NCBI GenBank assembly: GCA_027859205.1
Contig: JAQIBH010000160.1
Location: 1 to 44,215, forward strand
Source of the DNA: Bacteroidales bacterium
GTDB taxonomy: Bacteria > Bacteroidota > Bacteroidia > Bacteroidales > UBA12077
Length of the DNA: 44,215 nt
Direction of reading: 5' to 3'
Shown piece after piece: positions 17,800 to 26,896 of this stretch. Every line of letters begins with the position of its first letter. Positions within the stretch are counted from its first letter, which is position 1. A program made the translations under genes and the position numbers. The notes under the pieces are model-generated. The model worked only from the letters and a program-made list of their open reading frames with translations. It searched no databases and was not told the origin of the DNA.

Positions 17800-18807
17800 A
17801 TGAATCAATTTTTACGCTATAGTTCAATTCTAATTTTGCTTTTTATTAGCGCCTCTTCACTTGCTCAGGAAAGCGAATGTGCTTTTAAATTACAAGAAGC
17901 AGAAGGAATGTACGAAACTGGTATCTTAGATTCAATCCCATCTATGTTAAGATCATGTGTTAATAATGATGCTTTTGATAAAGAAGAACTTGCAAGGGCC
18001 TATAAATTATTAATTAAAACATATTTATTTGAAGATTATCAAGAGATGGCCGAATTAACAATGCTAAAGTTCTTAAAGAAATTTCCGGAATATGAAATAA
18101 AACCAACCGATCCTGTTGAATTTACATACTTGTACAAATTATATTCAACTGTACCACTATACTCAATTGGAGTTATTTTAGGAGTAAATTATTCTTTTGT
18201 TAGAATTATTGAGCCATATTCGATTGAGAACACTGAGAATTATACAGGAGAATACTCTTCAGGAGTAAATATTCAATTTGGTCTACAACTTAAAAGATAT
18301 ATTAATGAAAATATTGAAATAAATTTGGATGGTATTTATACATTAAAGAATATCTATTACGAAATAAATCAGAATGATCTTACAACAGTATATGATGAAT
18401 ATCAAACAATATTATCATTTCCATTAACAGGCACATACGATTTTAAATTAGGAACTTGGAGCCCATATTTAAGAGCAGGGCTTAGCTTAGATTACATGCA
18501 AAAAGCCACAGCATATTTCGAAAGAGGGGATTTAAAGGAAAGTGATATTGAAATTACAGCAGAAAGAAATGATTACAACTTATCTGCAGTTGTAGGTGGT
18601 GGAGTTAAGATGAATTTTAAATTGGGTTACTTAATGCTTGATTTAAGATACCATTTGGGATTTTTAAATGCCGTTAATGAAGATACTCGATATTCTCAAG
18701 ATTATAAATGGGCTAATTACGGATATGTTGATGATGATTTTACTTTAAATAGTTTATTTGTTTCAATCGGATATGTTTATCCAATTTATCGAACCAAGAA
18801 AAAATAA
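17800..18807 (+). CDS. Outer-membrane beta-barrel with N-terminal helical periplasmic domain
   Basis: 335 residues. A signal peptide (1-22, ending SSLAQ) is followed by a helical region (about 23-110, FKLQEAEGMYETGILDSI to FPEYEIKPTDP), which looks like a TPR-type adaptor with a cysteine pair at C27 and C49. From about 120 to the end, alternating hydrophobic strands rich in Tyr, Gly and Leu form an eight-strand-type barrel (GVILGVNYSFV, SPYLRAGLSLDYM, LSAVVGGGVKMNF, LDLRYHLGF, LFVSIGYVYP). It starts 4 bp after the nSTAND1 gene, so it is almost certainly co-translated with it. I infer an outer-membrane anchor or channel for the system. It is not a recognisable PorP/SprF protein. Substrate and partner are unknown. 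Confidence 0.7.
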   Translation: MNQFLRYSSILILLFISASSLAQESECAFKLQEAEGMYETGILDSIPSMLRSCVNNDAFDKEELARAYKLLIKTYLFEDYQEMAELTMLKFLKKFPEYEIKPTDPVEFTYLYKLYSTVPLYSIGVILGVNYSFVRIIEPYSIENTENYTGEYSSGVNIQFGLQLKRYINENIEINLDGIYTLKNIYYEINQNDLTTVYDEYQTILSFPLTGTYDFKLGTWSPYLRAGLSLDYMQKATAYFERGDLKESDIEITAERNDYNLSAVVGGGVKMNFKLGYLMLDLRYHLGFLNAVNEDTRYSQDYKWANYGYVDDDFTLNSLFVSIGYVYPIYRTKKK

Positions 18808-18828
18808 ATAAGAAAAATATGAACTATT

Positions 18829-20028
18829 ATGTATAGAATAAAATATATTTTAATTCTGAGTTTATTAATATCCATTTGTGCTTGTGATAATATGGATATT
18901 ACGACTAACCAATCAAAATCTTTTGTGAAATTAATTGGGCCAGGAAATTCTAATAAAGGCAACGATGTAAAAGCATTTGATAATGGTTATTTAATATTAG
19001 CTACAACAACTCCGATTAATAGAGAAGATACTGATATATCTTTAATTAAAACAGATAAATATGGTAATCAAAAAGGTGTAGCTGATACCATTAACGGTGG
19101 AGGTAATGATTTTGCCGGAAATATTTTATTATCAGAAGATGGCGGATTTTTTATTGTTGGTACTTATGAAGATACTTTAAATGATAATCAGGATATTTAT
19201 TTGGCAAAATACACTTCAGAAGGAAATTTTGATTGGGAAAAATTTATTGGAACAAGCGCTAATGAGCAGGGTACAATTATTAAAAAAGCTCAAACCGGAT
19301 ATGTTATCGCTGGAAGTTCTGATAAAGCTGATCCTGGAGGTACTGAAAATCCTGCTGGCACTAAAGATGTTTATTTGGTTAAAATTGATGATGAAGGAAA
19401 TGTTGAATGGGATAGAAATTATGGTGCAGATCAAGTTGATTATGCTTCTGATGTTATAATGCATAACCAAGGATACCTTATTGTTGGAAGCTCAAATAGT
19501 TTTACTGAGGAATCTGGGCTGGGACAATTTGATATATTATTAATTAAAACAAGTTTTACTGGAGGCGAAACACACAAGTTTACATATGGTGGAATATTTA
19601 ATGATTACGGAAATTCTGTTGTTGAAACTAATGACGGATATGTTTTTGTAGGATCAGTAGAAAATATAAATGGCGATGACGCCAATGTTTATGTGTCGAA
19701 AGTTGATAAAAGTAATTTATTAGATGTAATCTGGAATAAATCTTTTGGAACTACTTTAGATGATCAAGGTTTTGATATATTAAAAAATGAAAATGGATTT
19801 ACTGTTGCAGGTAATTCAGAAATTTCGAACGGAATAACGGCTGCTTATTTTCTAAATATTGATACAGAAGGAATTGAGCTTTTTGAAAATATATTAGGAA
19901 ATTATAATCAAACTGTAAAATCAATTGAACGAACCTCCGACGGAGGGTATGTTATGATTGGGAATTCTGGCCCTGAAGGATATGAGATGATTTGCCTAAT
20001 GAAATTGAATTTTGATGGTGAATTATAA
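18829..20028 (+). CDS. Seven-bladed beta-propeller lipoprotein
   Basis: 399 residues with a lipoprotein signal peptide; the lipid-bearing residue is most likely C19 (ISICAC). The rest consists of seven ~50-residue blades of the form G..ND.G..I....DGGY.I.G.....D.YL.K.D..G...W. Clear examples are INGGGNDFAGNILLSEDGG, FIGTSANEQGTII, TYGGIFNDYGNSVVETNDG and SFGTTLDDQGF. Such repeats are common in exported Bacteroidota proteins and usually bind protein or glycan partners. It lies 21 bp after the barrel gene and 48 bp before the giant T9SS protein, which suggests these three form an envelope or surface complex. There is no catalytic motif. Whether it faces the periplasm or the surface cannot be told from the sequence. 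Confidence 0.75.
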   Translation: MYRIKYILILSLLISICACDNMDITTNQSKSFVKLIGPGNSNKGNDVKAFDNGYLILATTTPINREDTDISLIKTDKYGNQKGVADTINGGGNDFAGNILLSEDGGFFIVGTYEDTLNDNQDIYLAKYTSEGNFDWEKFIGTSANEQGTIIKKAQTGYVIAGSSDKADPGGTENPAGTKDVYLVKIDDEGNVEWDRNYGADQVDYASDVIMHNQGYLIVGSSNSFTEESGLGQFDILLIKTSFTGGETHKFTYGGIFNDYGNSVVETNDGYVFVGSVENINGDDANVYVSKVDKSNLLDVIWNKSFGTTLDDQGFDILKNENGFTVAGNSEISNGITAAYFLNIDTEGIELFENILGNYNQTVKSIERTSDGGYVMIGNSGPEGYEMICLMKLNFDGEL

Positions 20029-20076
20029 AAATTATTTTGCTTTTAAAAGCTTATAGGAACTGAAAATTATTGAGTT

Positions 20077-23000
20077 ATGAAAAGGATATTTCAATTATTA
20101 ATAATAACAATATTTATAACTAGTTTATATAATAGTGTTTTTGCACAGGACACAATTACAATTGTTGATGCCGCTGTAATTGATTTTAATTCTGATGGTT
20201 ATTATGAAGCTGTCGAAATAGAATTTTCAGATATTATTGATGATTCAGATGTTCAAACTAGTGCTGTTGTTGACCAAGAATGGATCTTTTCGCAGGATCC
20301 GGTATTTGGGGATACAATCTATGCAAGCGCTTTTAGTTCAACAGTTACTGAAATTATAGGCGATGGTGGCAATAATGATCACTATATAAAACTTACTTTA
20401 GCTTCGTCACTTACTTCAAGTAGGGGCCCAATATATTTTAGGTATACAAATGAAAACGTTGACGCAATAACTAAACAAAGTGCAACTGACACACTATATA
20501 GTTTTGTAATACAAAGCGCAAGAGATTTAGCGCCACCTGTAATAACAAGCGTTAATTCAAATCCTACTCCTGCAGACACTCTGATTGTTGGAGAGTCAAT
20601 AACTTTTACAGTAGATTTTCTTGATACAATACCTGATCCCAATCTGACTATTTTACCATTGCAATATAATGGACAGGATCTTAACTGGAGTACATCCAAC
20701 GCTGGAGATACTTATACAGGAACATATGTTGTAGTTGAAGGCGATGATGATCAATTTCTTCCTATACTCCAGTTGATTGATGTAACAGCCGAAGATCAAG
20801 ATGGAAATTTAAGTGCCGAATTTGACGGTGTTGATGTAAATAAATCAATTGATGCTCACACACCAACTATTACAGACGTAACTTCAAATGCAACCATTTT
20901 AGATACACTTATAGTTAGTCAATCTATTATATTTTCTGTCGATATTGATGATTTAAATCCTGAAGACGATTTAATTATTACACCTGCACAATATAATGGG
21001 AAAGATTTAAACTGGGGTTCTATTGATGGCGGTGATTCATATCAAGGCACTTATGATATTGTAAATGGAGACCAAGACATAACATTTCCATTACAACTAA
21101 TAGGTGTTCAGGCAACAGATCTGGCAGGGAATATTAGTAATAGTTTTGATGGAAGTGATGTGGCAGTTACAGTAGATGCTAATGAACCTGAAATAAGTTC
21201 TGTAATTTCTGATGCTATGGTTGCCGAAACATTGTTAGTTGGCGATACAATAGTATTTACAGTTAATGTTGTGACACCAGACGGTTCATTAACCGTTACG
21301 CCACCAGACTACAATGGACGTTTATTAAATTGGTATACAGGCGATGGCGGAAATACTTATACCGGTATCTATAATGTAACAAATGGAGAACTGGACGTAA
21401 CTTCTGATTTGAATTTAACAAATGTTAAACTAACAGATCCAGCCGGAAATGAAAGTACTCCAAAGATTGGGGATGTAGTTAGCCTTATTGATGCAAATTT
21501 GCCGGAGATTACTTCAGTTGAGCTTAAAAATATGTCTAAAATAATTGATGATCAAGATACTTTGCATATTACCATAACTTCAGATTCAGATAATAATAAT
21601 TACACACTTGTATCTGGTACAGTAGGTGGATATAGTCTTTTATCTATTGAAGATTTTGATAATACTACTATGTATGCATTATTTAATATAACTGAAAGAA
21701 GCTATAATATTGATTCCTTGGAAAACATAGAGGTTGTTAATTTACAACTTGCAGATGCTGCAGGAAATTTAAGTAATATAATTACGGAAACTAAAGCAAA
21801 TCCCTTTCATGCATTATTTAGTGTAAAGCCAACAGCTACCATTAGTGGTACAGAATCAATTTGCCATCAGGATTCTATTGAAATTCCTGTAGTATTAAGT
21901 GGTTATGCTCCTTTTTCTATAACGTACACTAACGTAGCAGCACCTCCTGTTACAATTAATGATATTCCTACAAACCTTTATAATTTAATGATAATTGCAG
22001 ATGAGTCTTTAGGTAGTCCATTAACATACACAATTACGGATGTAACAGATGCTACGGGAAACTCAAATATTGGAGATGGATCATTTATTTTAAATATTAA
22101 TAGTTTGCCTACAGCTAGTTTTACATCACCAACCGATGGAAATAACTTTGATATTTCTCAAGATAGTGTTGATTTGATTGGATTTTATTCCCCACTTGGT
22201 GAGTTCTCTGGTAGCGGAGTTTTAAGTGCTTCAGACCAATTTAGTCCCAGTTTAGCAGGTATTGGATTCCACGACTTATATTATTTTTATGAAGATGTAA
22301 ATGGCTGTAAAGATAGTGCTACTATAAATGTAGAGGTAATTGCTGGTGGTAATATAACTTTTTCTCAAGGTAAAACAATATATTGTAGTTATACTGATAC
22401 CTTTAGTATTACAGGATTTAATTACACTGATTCTGTAGGATCATTCTATTTGGAAGGAAATCCTGGAGGAGCATTAATTAACAACCCTAATGGTGATACT
22501 GCCACAATTAAACCTGATTTATTAATAGCTGGCAATAGTTATAATTTAACTTACTCTTATCCAGCTGGCTCAGACATTAAAAGAAGTTTTGCTGTGGAAA
22601 AAATTGGATCTGCAATTACTTTTACGACTATCGGAGATCATTGTGAAAACTATGATACTATTAATATTGAAGCTAAAAGTCTAAGTCCTTTAGGTGGTAC
22701 TGGTAACTACACACTATCCGATGGGGCTGTAAATTTGCATCCTGATAATTATGATAATGATATATCAATTTATCCGGAAGCCCTGACTCCTGATGGGATT
22801 AATCCAAAATTATATAGTTTGGAATATTATTATTTAACAGCAAATGGATGTATAAGTGATACAATCTCTGAAGATTTCCTTATAAATCCATTACCTGACG
22901 TTACTATTACAATGGATGCACTTTACGATATTAATGGAGGTACGCGTTTAATATCTGGAACACCTGCTGTTCCTGCGGGATCTTTTGCTCCAAGTTTTAT

Positions 23001-25722
23001 GATTGATCATACTGATGGTACAGCTACTTTTGATCCGGAAATAGCAGGACTTGGGATTGATCTGGAGGCGTATTATACATACACTGATTTAAATGCTTGT
23101 GTAAATACAGATACTGCAATTTTTACAATAAATGAAGCAGAAGCTCAAATATTTGGCTTGGATACATTAGCTAACTCTAATAAACAGTATTGTTATTATA
23201 ACAGTAAAATAGATACTATATGGGCTATTGCTACTAATGGTGATGGAGATCCTGGAACTTTTACAATTAATGGAGATGTTGTTACAAATATCATAGGAAA
23301 GGATAGTATAATAATTGACCCGGAAATATTGAGGGTTGGAATAGACACTATCAGATTTTCTTATACCAATGGTGCAGTAAATTTCTATATTGAAGAAACA
23401 TTTAATCTAGATTCAATAGGTAATACATATTTTACTGGCTTAGATCCAGAATATTGTGAAGACGATAATCAAGAAATATTACTTACTTGTAACCGAGATG
23501 ATGGCACTAATGTCTTTGCAACAATTAATGGTATTGCAGATATTAATAATAACGATGTTAATGCCGAATTTAACCCTTCAAATGCTGTATTAGGTAGCAA
23601 TATAATAACTTATACATTTACTAGAGATTATTCTAATTGTTACAAAGAATATAATCAATCTGTTGAAATAAATAAAACACCAGAATTTGCATTTTCACTT
23701 GATAATATTTGTGTTGAAAATGAAAATGATTCGGTTTTATTCACTTCTGATACTTTAATTACTGATAATGTTGTGGATTGGTATTGGCGTGTGAATAATT
23801 CTGTAACTATACAAGAAAGGTATGTAGATAGCTCTTATTTCTCACTTGTACCTCAAATAAATAATTCCATAGCATTAACACTAACTACTGATAAGAATTG
23901 TTCTAATAAAATAGATACTTCTATATTTATAGGATCTAAGGTAGATTTGGATTTTACATGGGATAAAGAGTGTGATGGTGAAACAATTACCTTTAATGTC
24001 TTGCAAAATACAGTTCCTGGTGGTGTTGATAGTATAAAATGGGATTTTGGAGGCTTAGGAACAATTGTAGATATATCAGATATTTATAATCCACAATTTA
24101 GATATGATGCTCCAGGTGGATATGACGTAGTTTATCAAGAATATACAAGTACCTGTGATTCAATTTCTGAAAGTAAAAGAATTGGAATCAGACCATCCAT
24201 AACTATTGAAAATGGTGGTTATGTTGAAGATCTTGAAGAACATCCTGATATTACAGGCTGGGCTGTCGATATTTTAGAAAGTACTGTAAACCCTTCTTGG
24301 GATTGGGGACCACCGAACGCTTCTATTATTAGTTCCGCTGCAAGTGGTTCAAACGCTTATGTTACCGACCGAACTGGTAATTATAACGATAATGAGAAAT
24401 CGTATGTTACAAGTCCTTGTTTTGATTTTTCTGCATTACAAAAACCAATGATAAGTTTAGAATTTATTGCTGACTTGGAGTTGGTCTATGATGGTGTTAA
24501 ACTTGAATATTCGGTAGAAAAGGATATTTGGAATACTGTTGGTGCGTTTAATGAAGGAATTAATTGGTATAATTCATTTAATGTTATTTCTCTTGGTCAA
24601 TCTGTTGGATGGACAGGAAATGGAAATGGAGCTGATGAATCGGAATGGAATATTGCAAAGTTTTGGCTTGATGATCTAATGGGAGAAGCAGGAGTGAGAT
24701 TTAGATTTGTGTTAGGAACAAATGATGGAGGGACTCCTATGGAAGGTTTTGGTTTTGATAATATCTTTATTGGTGAAAGAAACAGGATGGTTTTACTAGA
24801 ACATTTTGCAAATCCTGAAGAAGATGATTTTGTCAAAACACAAAATATAATCAAAGGAATTGCAAATGATAATCCACAGGATGTTTTACCCATTCAATTC
24901 TTTACAAGTTTTCCAAGCACAAATGACGTTAGTAATTTTTATACTGCTGGTCCAAGCGCAAGGTCTCTGTATTTTGGTATTTCTCAAGTGCCATACTCAG
25001 TTGTTGATGGTGGAGACAGGAAGTTTGATTACTCAAGTGAACATGAATTAGAAAATACTCATATAAATAGGAGAATGCTTGAAGAATCCAAGTTTGAAAT
25101 TAAAGTAAAACAAGGCTTGGATGGAACTAATTTGAATGTACGAGCTACAATAACAGCAATAGACAGTGTAGAAAAATCTAAGTTAAGTATTAGAGCTGTT
25201 GTTGTAGAGAGAGATGTTAATTCATATATGAATGTGGTTAGAGCTATGTTACCTGATCCAGCTGGAGTTTTAATTGATGAAAAGTGGGAAATTAATGATT
25301 CAATCAATTTATTTCAATCCTGGGAAATTCCTACAGAAGTTAATGTGGATAGTGTAACTACTATTGTTTTTTTACAAAACGAAGAAACAAAAGAAATTTA
25401 TCAAGCAGCTTATACTAATATTTTTAGTACTGTGCTAACGTCAATTAATGAGACTTTTGAAAACATCCTTGACATTGAATATACTGTGTTTCCAAATCCT
25501 GCAAATGAAATACTAACCATTAAATTATATAAATCCTTAACTTATGCACTTGATATTAACATATTTAATAATGTTGGAATGCTTGTTAAATCGGGAAAAC
25601 TATATAAAGGTAATATTCAGCGCGAGATAAATATAAATGATTTACCTGCTGGAGTGTATTATTTAAAACTTGGAAATACCGATAAGCTATTTGGAACGAA
25701 AAAGATTATTAAAACTAATTAG
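20077..25722 (+). CDS. Giant T9SS-exported multidomain surface protein
   Basis: 1881 residues. Signal peptide 1-23 (SVFAQ). Three tandem Ig-like repeats of about 100 residues (about 150-475) each contain DTL-V, YNG..LNW, G..Y.G.Y and D..GN. A long stretch of bacterial Ig/PKD-like domains follows (about 480-1290), then a PKD-type domain with IKWDFGG (about 1290-1370), a MAM/jelly-roll-like domain (about 1420-1570, TSPCFDFS to GFGFDNIFIGE), and an Omp28-like thioredoxin fold (about 1571-1655, VLLEHFAN to VPYSVVDGG) without a CxxC active site. A type A T9SS sorting domain (about 1800-1881, FPNPANEILTIKL, GVYYLKL, KKIIKTN) closes the protein. It should cross the outer membrane by T9SS and be attached to or released from the surface. 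It is the last gene of the operon, followed by a strong terminator. It is probably the adhesive or sensing arm; no ligand is predicted. Confidence 0.82.
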   Translation: MKRIFQLLIITIFITSLYNSVFAQDTITIVDAAVIDFNSDGYYEAVEIEFSDIIDDSDVQTSAVVDQEWIFSQDPVFGDTIYASAFSSTVTEIIGDGGNNDHYIKLTLASSLTSSRGPIYFRYTNENVDAITKQSATDTLYSFVIQSARDLAPPVITSVNSNPTPADTLIVGESITFTVDFLDTIPDPNLTILPLQYNGQDLNWSTSNAGDTYTGTYVVVEGDDDQFLPILQLIDVTAEDQDGNLSAEFDGVDVNKSIDAHTPTITDVTSNATILDTLIVSQSIIFSVDIDDLNPEDDLIITPAQYNGKDLNWGSIDGGDSYQGTYDIVNGDQDITFPLQLIGVQATDLAGNISNSFDGSDVAVTVDANEPEISSVISDAMVAETLLVGDTIVFTVNVVTPDGSLTVTPPDYNGRLLNWYTGDGGNTYTGIYNVTNGELDVTSDLNLTNVKLTDPAGNESTPKIGDVVSLIDANLPEITSVELKNMSKIIDDQDTLHITITSDSDNNNYTLVSGTVGGYSLLSIEDFDNTTMYALFNITERSYNIDSLENIEVVNLQLADAAGNLSNIITETKANPFHALFSVKPTATISGTESICHQDSIEIPVVLSGYAPFSITYTNVAAPPVTINDIPTNLYNLMIIADESLGSPLTYTITDVTDATGNSNIGDGSFILNINSLPTASFTSPTDGNNFDISQDSVDLIGFYSPLGEFSGSGVLSASDQFSPSLAGIGFHDLYYFYEDVNGCKDSATINVEVIAGGNITFSQGKTIYCSYTDTFSITGFNYTDSVGSFYLEGNPGGALINNPNGDTATIKPDLLIAGNSYNLTYSYPAGSDIKRSFAVEKIGSAITFTTIGDHCENYDTINIEAKSLSPLGGTGNYTLSDGAVNLHPDNYDNDISIYPEALTPDGINPKLYSLEYYYLTANGCISDTISEDFLINPLPDVTITMDALYDINGGTRLISGTPAVPAGSFAPSFMIDHTDGTATFDPEIAGLGIDLEAYYTYTDLNACVNTDTAIFTINEAEAQIFGLDTLANSNKQYCYYNSKIDTIWAIATNGDGDPGTFTINGDVVTNIIGKDSIIIDPEILRVGIDTIRFSYTNGAVNFYIEETFNLDSIGNTYFTGLDPEYCEDDNQEILLTCNRDDGTNVFATINGIADINNNDVNAEFNPSNAVLGSNIITYTFTRDYSNCYKEYNQSVEINKTPEFAFSLDNICVENENDSVLFTSDTLITDNVVDWYWRVNNSVTIQERYVDSSYFSLVPQINNSIALTLTTDKNCSNKIDTSIFIGSKVDLDFTWDKECDGETITFNVLQNTVPGGVDSIKWDFGGLGTIVDISDIYNPQFRYDAPGGYDVVYQEYTSTCDSISESKRIGIRPSITIENGGYVEDLEEHPDITGWAVDILESTVNPSWDWGPPNASIISSAASGSNAYVTDRTGNYNDNEKSYVTSPCFDFSALQKPMISLEFIADLELVYDGVKLEYSVEKDIWNTVGAFNEGINWYNSFNVISLGQSVGWTGNGNGADESEWNIAKFWLDDLMGEAGVRFRFVLGTNDGGTPMEGFGFDNIFIGERNRMVLLEHFANPEEDDFVKTQNIIKGIANDNPQDVLPIQFFTSFPSTNDVSNFYTAGPSARSLYFGISQVPYSVVDGGDRKFDYSSEHELENTHINRRMLEESKFEIKVKQGLDGTNLNVRATITAIDSVEKSKLSIRAVVVERDVNSYMNVVRAMLPDPAGVLIDEKWEINDSINLFQSWEIPTEVNVDSVTTIVFLQNEETKEIYQAAYTNIFSTVLTSINETFENILDIEYTVFPNPANEILTIKLYKSLTYALDINIFNNVGMLVKSGKLYKGNIQREININDLPAGVYYLKLGNTDKLFGTKKIIKTN

Positions 25723-25742
25723 ATCTTAAAAAGCAGAAAATG

Positions 25743-25779
25743 AACTACGTCAGTATTAAAATTACTGATGTAGTTTTTT
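25743..25779. terminator. Strong intrinsic terminator between convergent genes
   Basis: AACTACGTCAGTA (25743-25755) pairs with TACTGATGTAGTT (25763-25775) through a 7-nt loop, with one G-T wobble, followed by a T-run to 25779. It ends the long plus-strand operon. The A-rich left flank may let it also serve the convergent sigma operon. Confidence 0.85.
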
Positions 25780-25781
25780 AT

Positions 25782-26324
25782 TTAATTATTATGAGAGTTT
25801 CTATTTCTATTTCGACCTTGTTTTCTAGGCTTTTTTCTCAAATTATCCTGGTCTTGAGTCATATGCATGAAAAGTTTTTGAAGATCTTCTTGCTGCTCAT
25901 TATTACAAATTTTCTTTAATTCAAGAAAATGATTTATAGTAGACTTTTTTAATTCATAATGTAATAAACCTATATCTTTAGCAATTTCATCTAAACTTTC
26001 CTGATCCGGATTTACTTTAGCAATTTCATTCATCATAAAATTACGCTTTTTATTAAGTTTTAGAGTTATATTATGTGTTGCTCTCATATTTGTTCTAGAT
26101 ATTTCCTTAAATTGTTCAAATTGCTTGTCTGTCAATTTTAATTCTTCTTTAATAAAACGGTGCATGCCCTGAATTCGAACTTCATCTTTCATATTTTTCA
26201 TTTCAGCAAATTTCTTAGTTTGAATTCTGTTGTGAAAATAAATTGTTGAAAGTGCTGAAATATTTATCGCAATTAAAAGTATCATAGTACTTATAAAAAG
26301 TGTTTTTTTTGTTTTTGTTTCCAT
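25782..26324 (-). CDS. Spy/CpxP-like periplasmic heavy-metal-sensor family protein
   Basis: 180 residues. A short cytoplasmic N-terminus and one TM (about 9-30) precede an all-helical periplasmic domain containing ELKLTDKQFEQFKEI (an LTxxQ-type motif), NITLKLNKKRNFMMNEIAK and DPDQ-type turns. This is the pattern of the Spy/CpxP and periplasmic heavy-metal-sensor superfamily (PF13801 type). The C-terminus is a very basic, Asn/Arg-rich tail (KKPRKQGRNRNRN). It is the third gene after an ECF sigma factor and its anti-sigma, as in CnrYXH-like arrangements, so it probably tunes release of the sigma factor in response to metal or envelope stress. The inducer is unknown. Confidence 0.75.
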   Translation of the reverse strand: METKTKKTLFISTMILLIAINISALSTIYFHNRIQTKKFAEMKNMKDEVRIQGMHRFIKEELKLTDKQFEQFKEISRTNMRATHNITLKLNKKRNFMMNEIAKVNPDQESLDEIAKDIGLLHYELKKSTINHFLELKKICNNEQQEDLQKLFMHMTQDQDNLRKKPRKQGRNRNRNSHNN

Positions 26325-26356
26325 AACTTATTCTTTTGAAGTTCCAGGTAAATCCG

Positions 26357-26845
26357 TTATTCTTTAATCAAACCATCTTCGTCAATTAAAAGATTTTCAA
26401 TTGTTTCAATTTCAAAATCATTTAAGTATTGATATTCTGTATAGGTTTTGATATAATTTTTTTCATCATCATTTAAATCGGATATTTGATTTTGTCCGTT
26501 TGGCACTGTACTTGATCCAATCAGAATTCCAATATAAACAGCTATTATCAAGGAAGACAAGTAAATCATAGGCTGAACTATTTTTCTGGATAACAGGTTT
26601 ACAAAAATAGATTCTCTAGGATTAGCCCTATTTTCCATTTTTTGTTTTAATCTGGTAAAATAGAATGCCTGTTCTTCTATGTCAGTTCTTGGTTTCAACA
26701 AATCTAAGGTATTTTTTAATTTATTGAATACACGCTTGCAATCTTCACATGAGTTTATATGATTATTAAATTCTAAAATTTGCTTTTCCGAAAGTTCATT
26801 AGCAATATAATTGGGTATTATATTTTTAAGATCTTTGCACTTCAT
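26357..26845 (-). CDS. Zinc-finger anti-sigma factor
   Basis: 162 residues. The N-terminal anti-sigma domain has C3, then H29 with C33 and C36 (NHINSCEDC), the HxxxCxxC zinc motif of zf-HC2 anti-sigma factors. A single TM segment lies at about 92-112 (MIYLSSLIIAVYIGILIGS), followed by a short acidic periplasmic tail. It should hold the adjacent ECF sigma factor at the inner membrane. It sits 51 bp downstream of the sigma gene and 32 bp upstream of the metal-sensor-like gene. The short periplasmic tail suggests sensing relies on the third gene product rather than on this protein alone. Confidence 0.87.
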   Translation of the reverse strand: MKCKDLKNIIPNYIANELSEKQILEFNNHINSCEDCKRVFNKLKNTLDLLKPRTDIEEQAFYFTRLKQKMENRANPRESIFVNLLSRKIVQPMIYLSSLIIAVYIGILIGSSTVPNGQNQISDLNDDEKNYIKTYTEYQYLNDFEIETIENLLIDEDGLIKE

Positions 26846-26896
26846 AACTCTTTTTTTTAGTTTGACACATTAATTTAATCTTTATTACAATCATTA

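Noticed and set aside
17800-18807. PorP/SprF T9SS partner protein
   Set aside because: The typical opening with an nPAyaG-type motif is absent; a generic outer-membrane barrel with helical N-terminus fits better.
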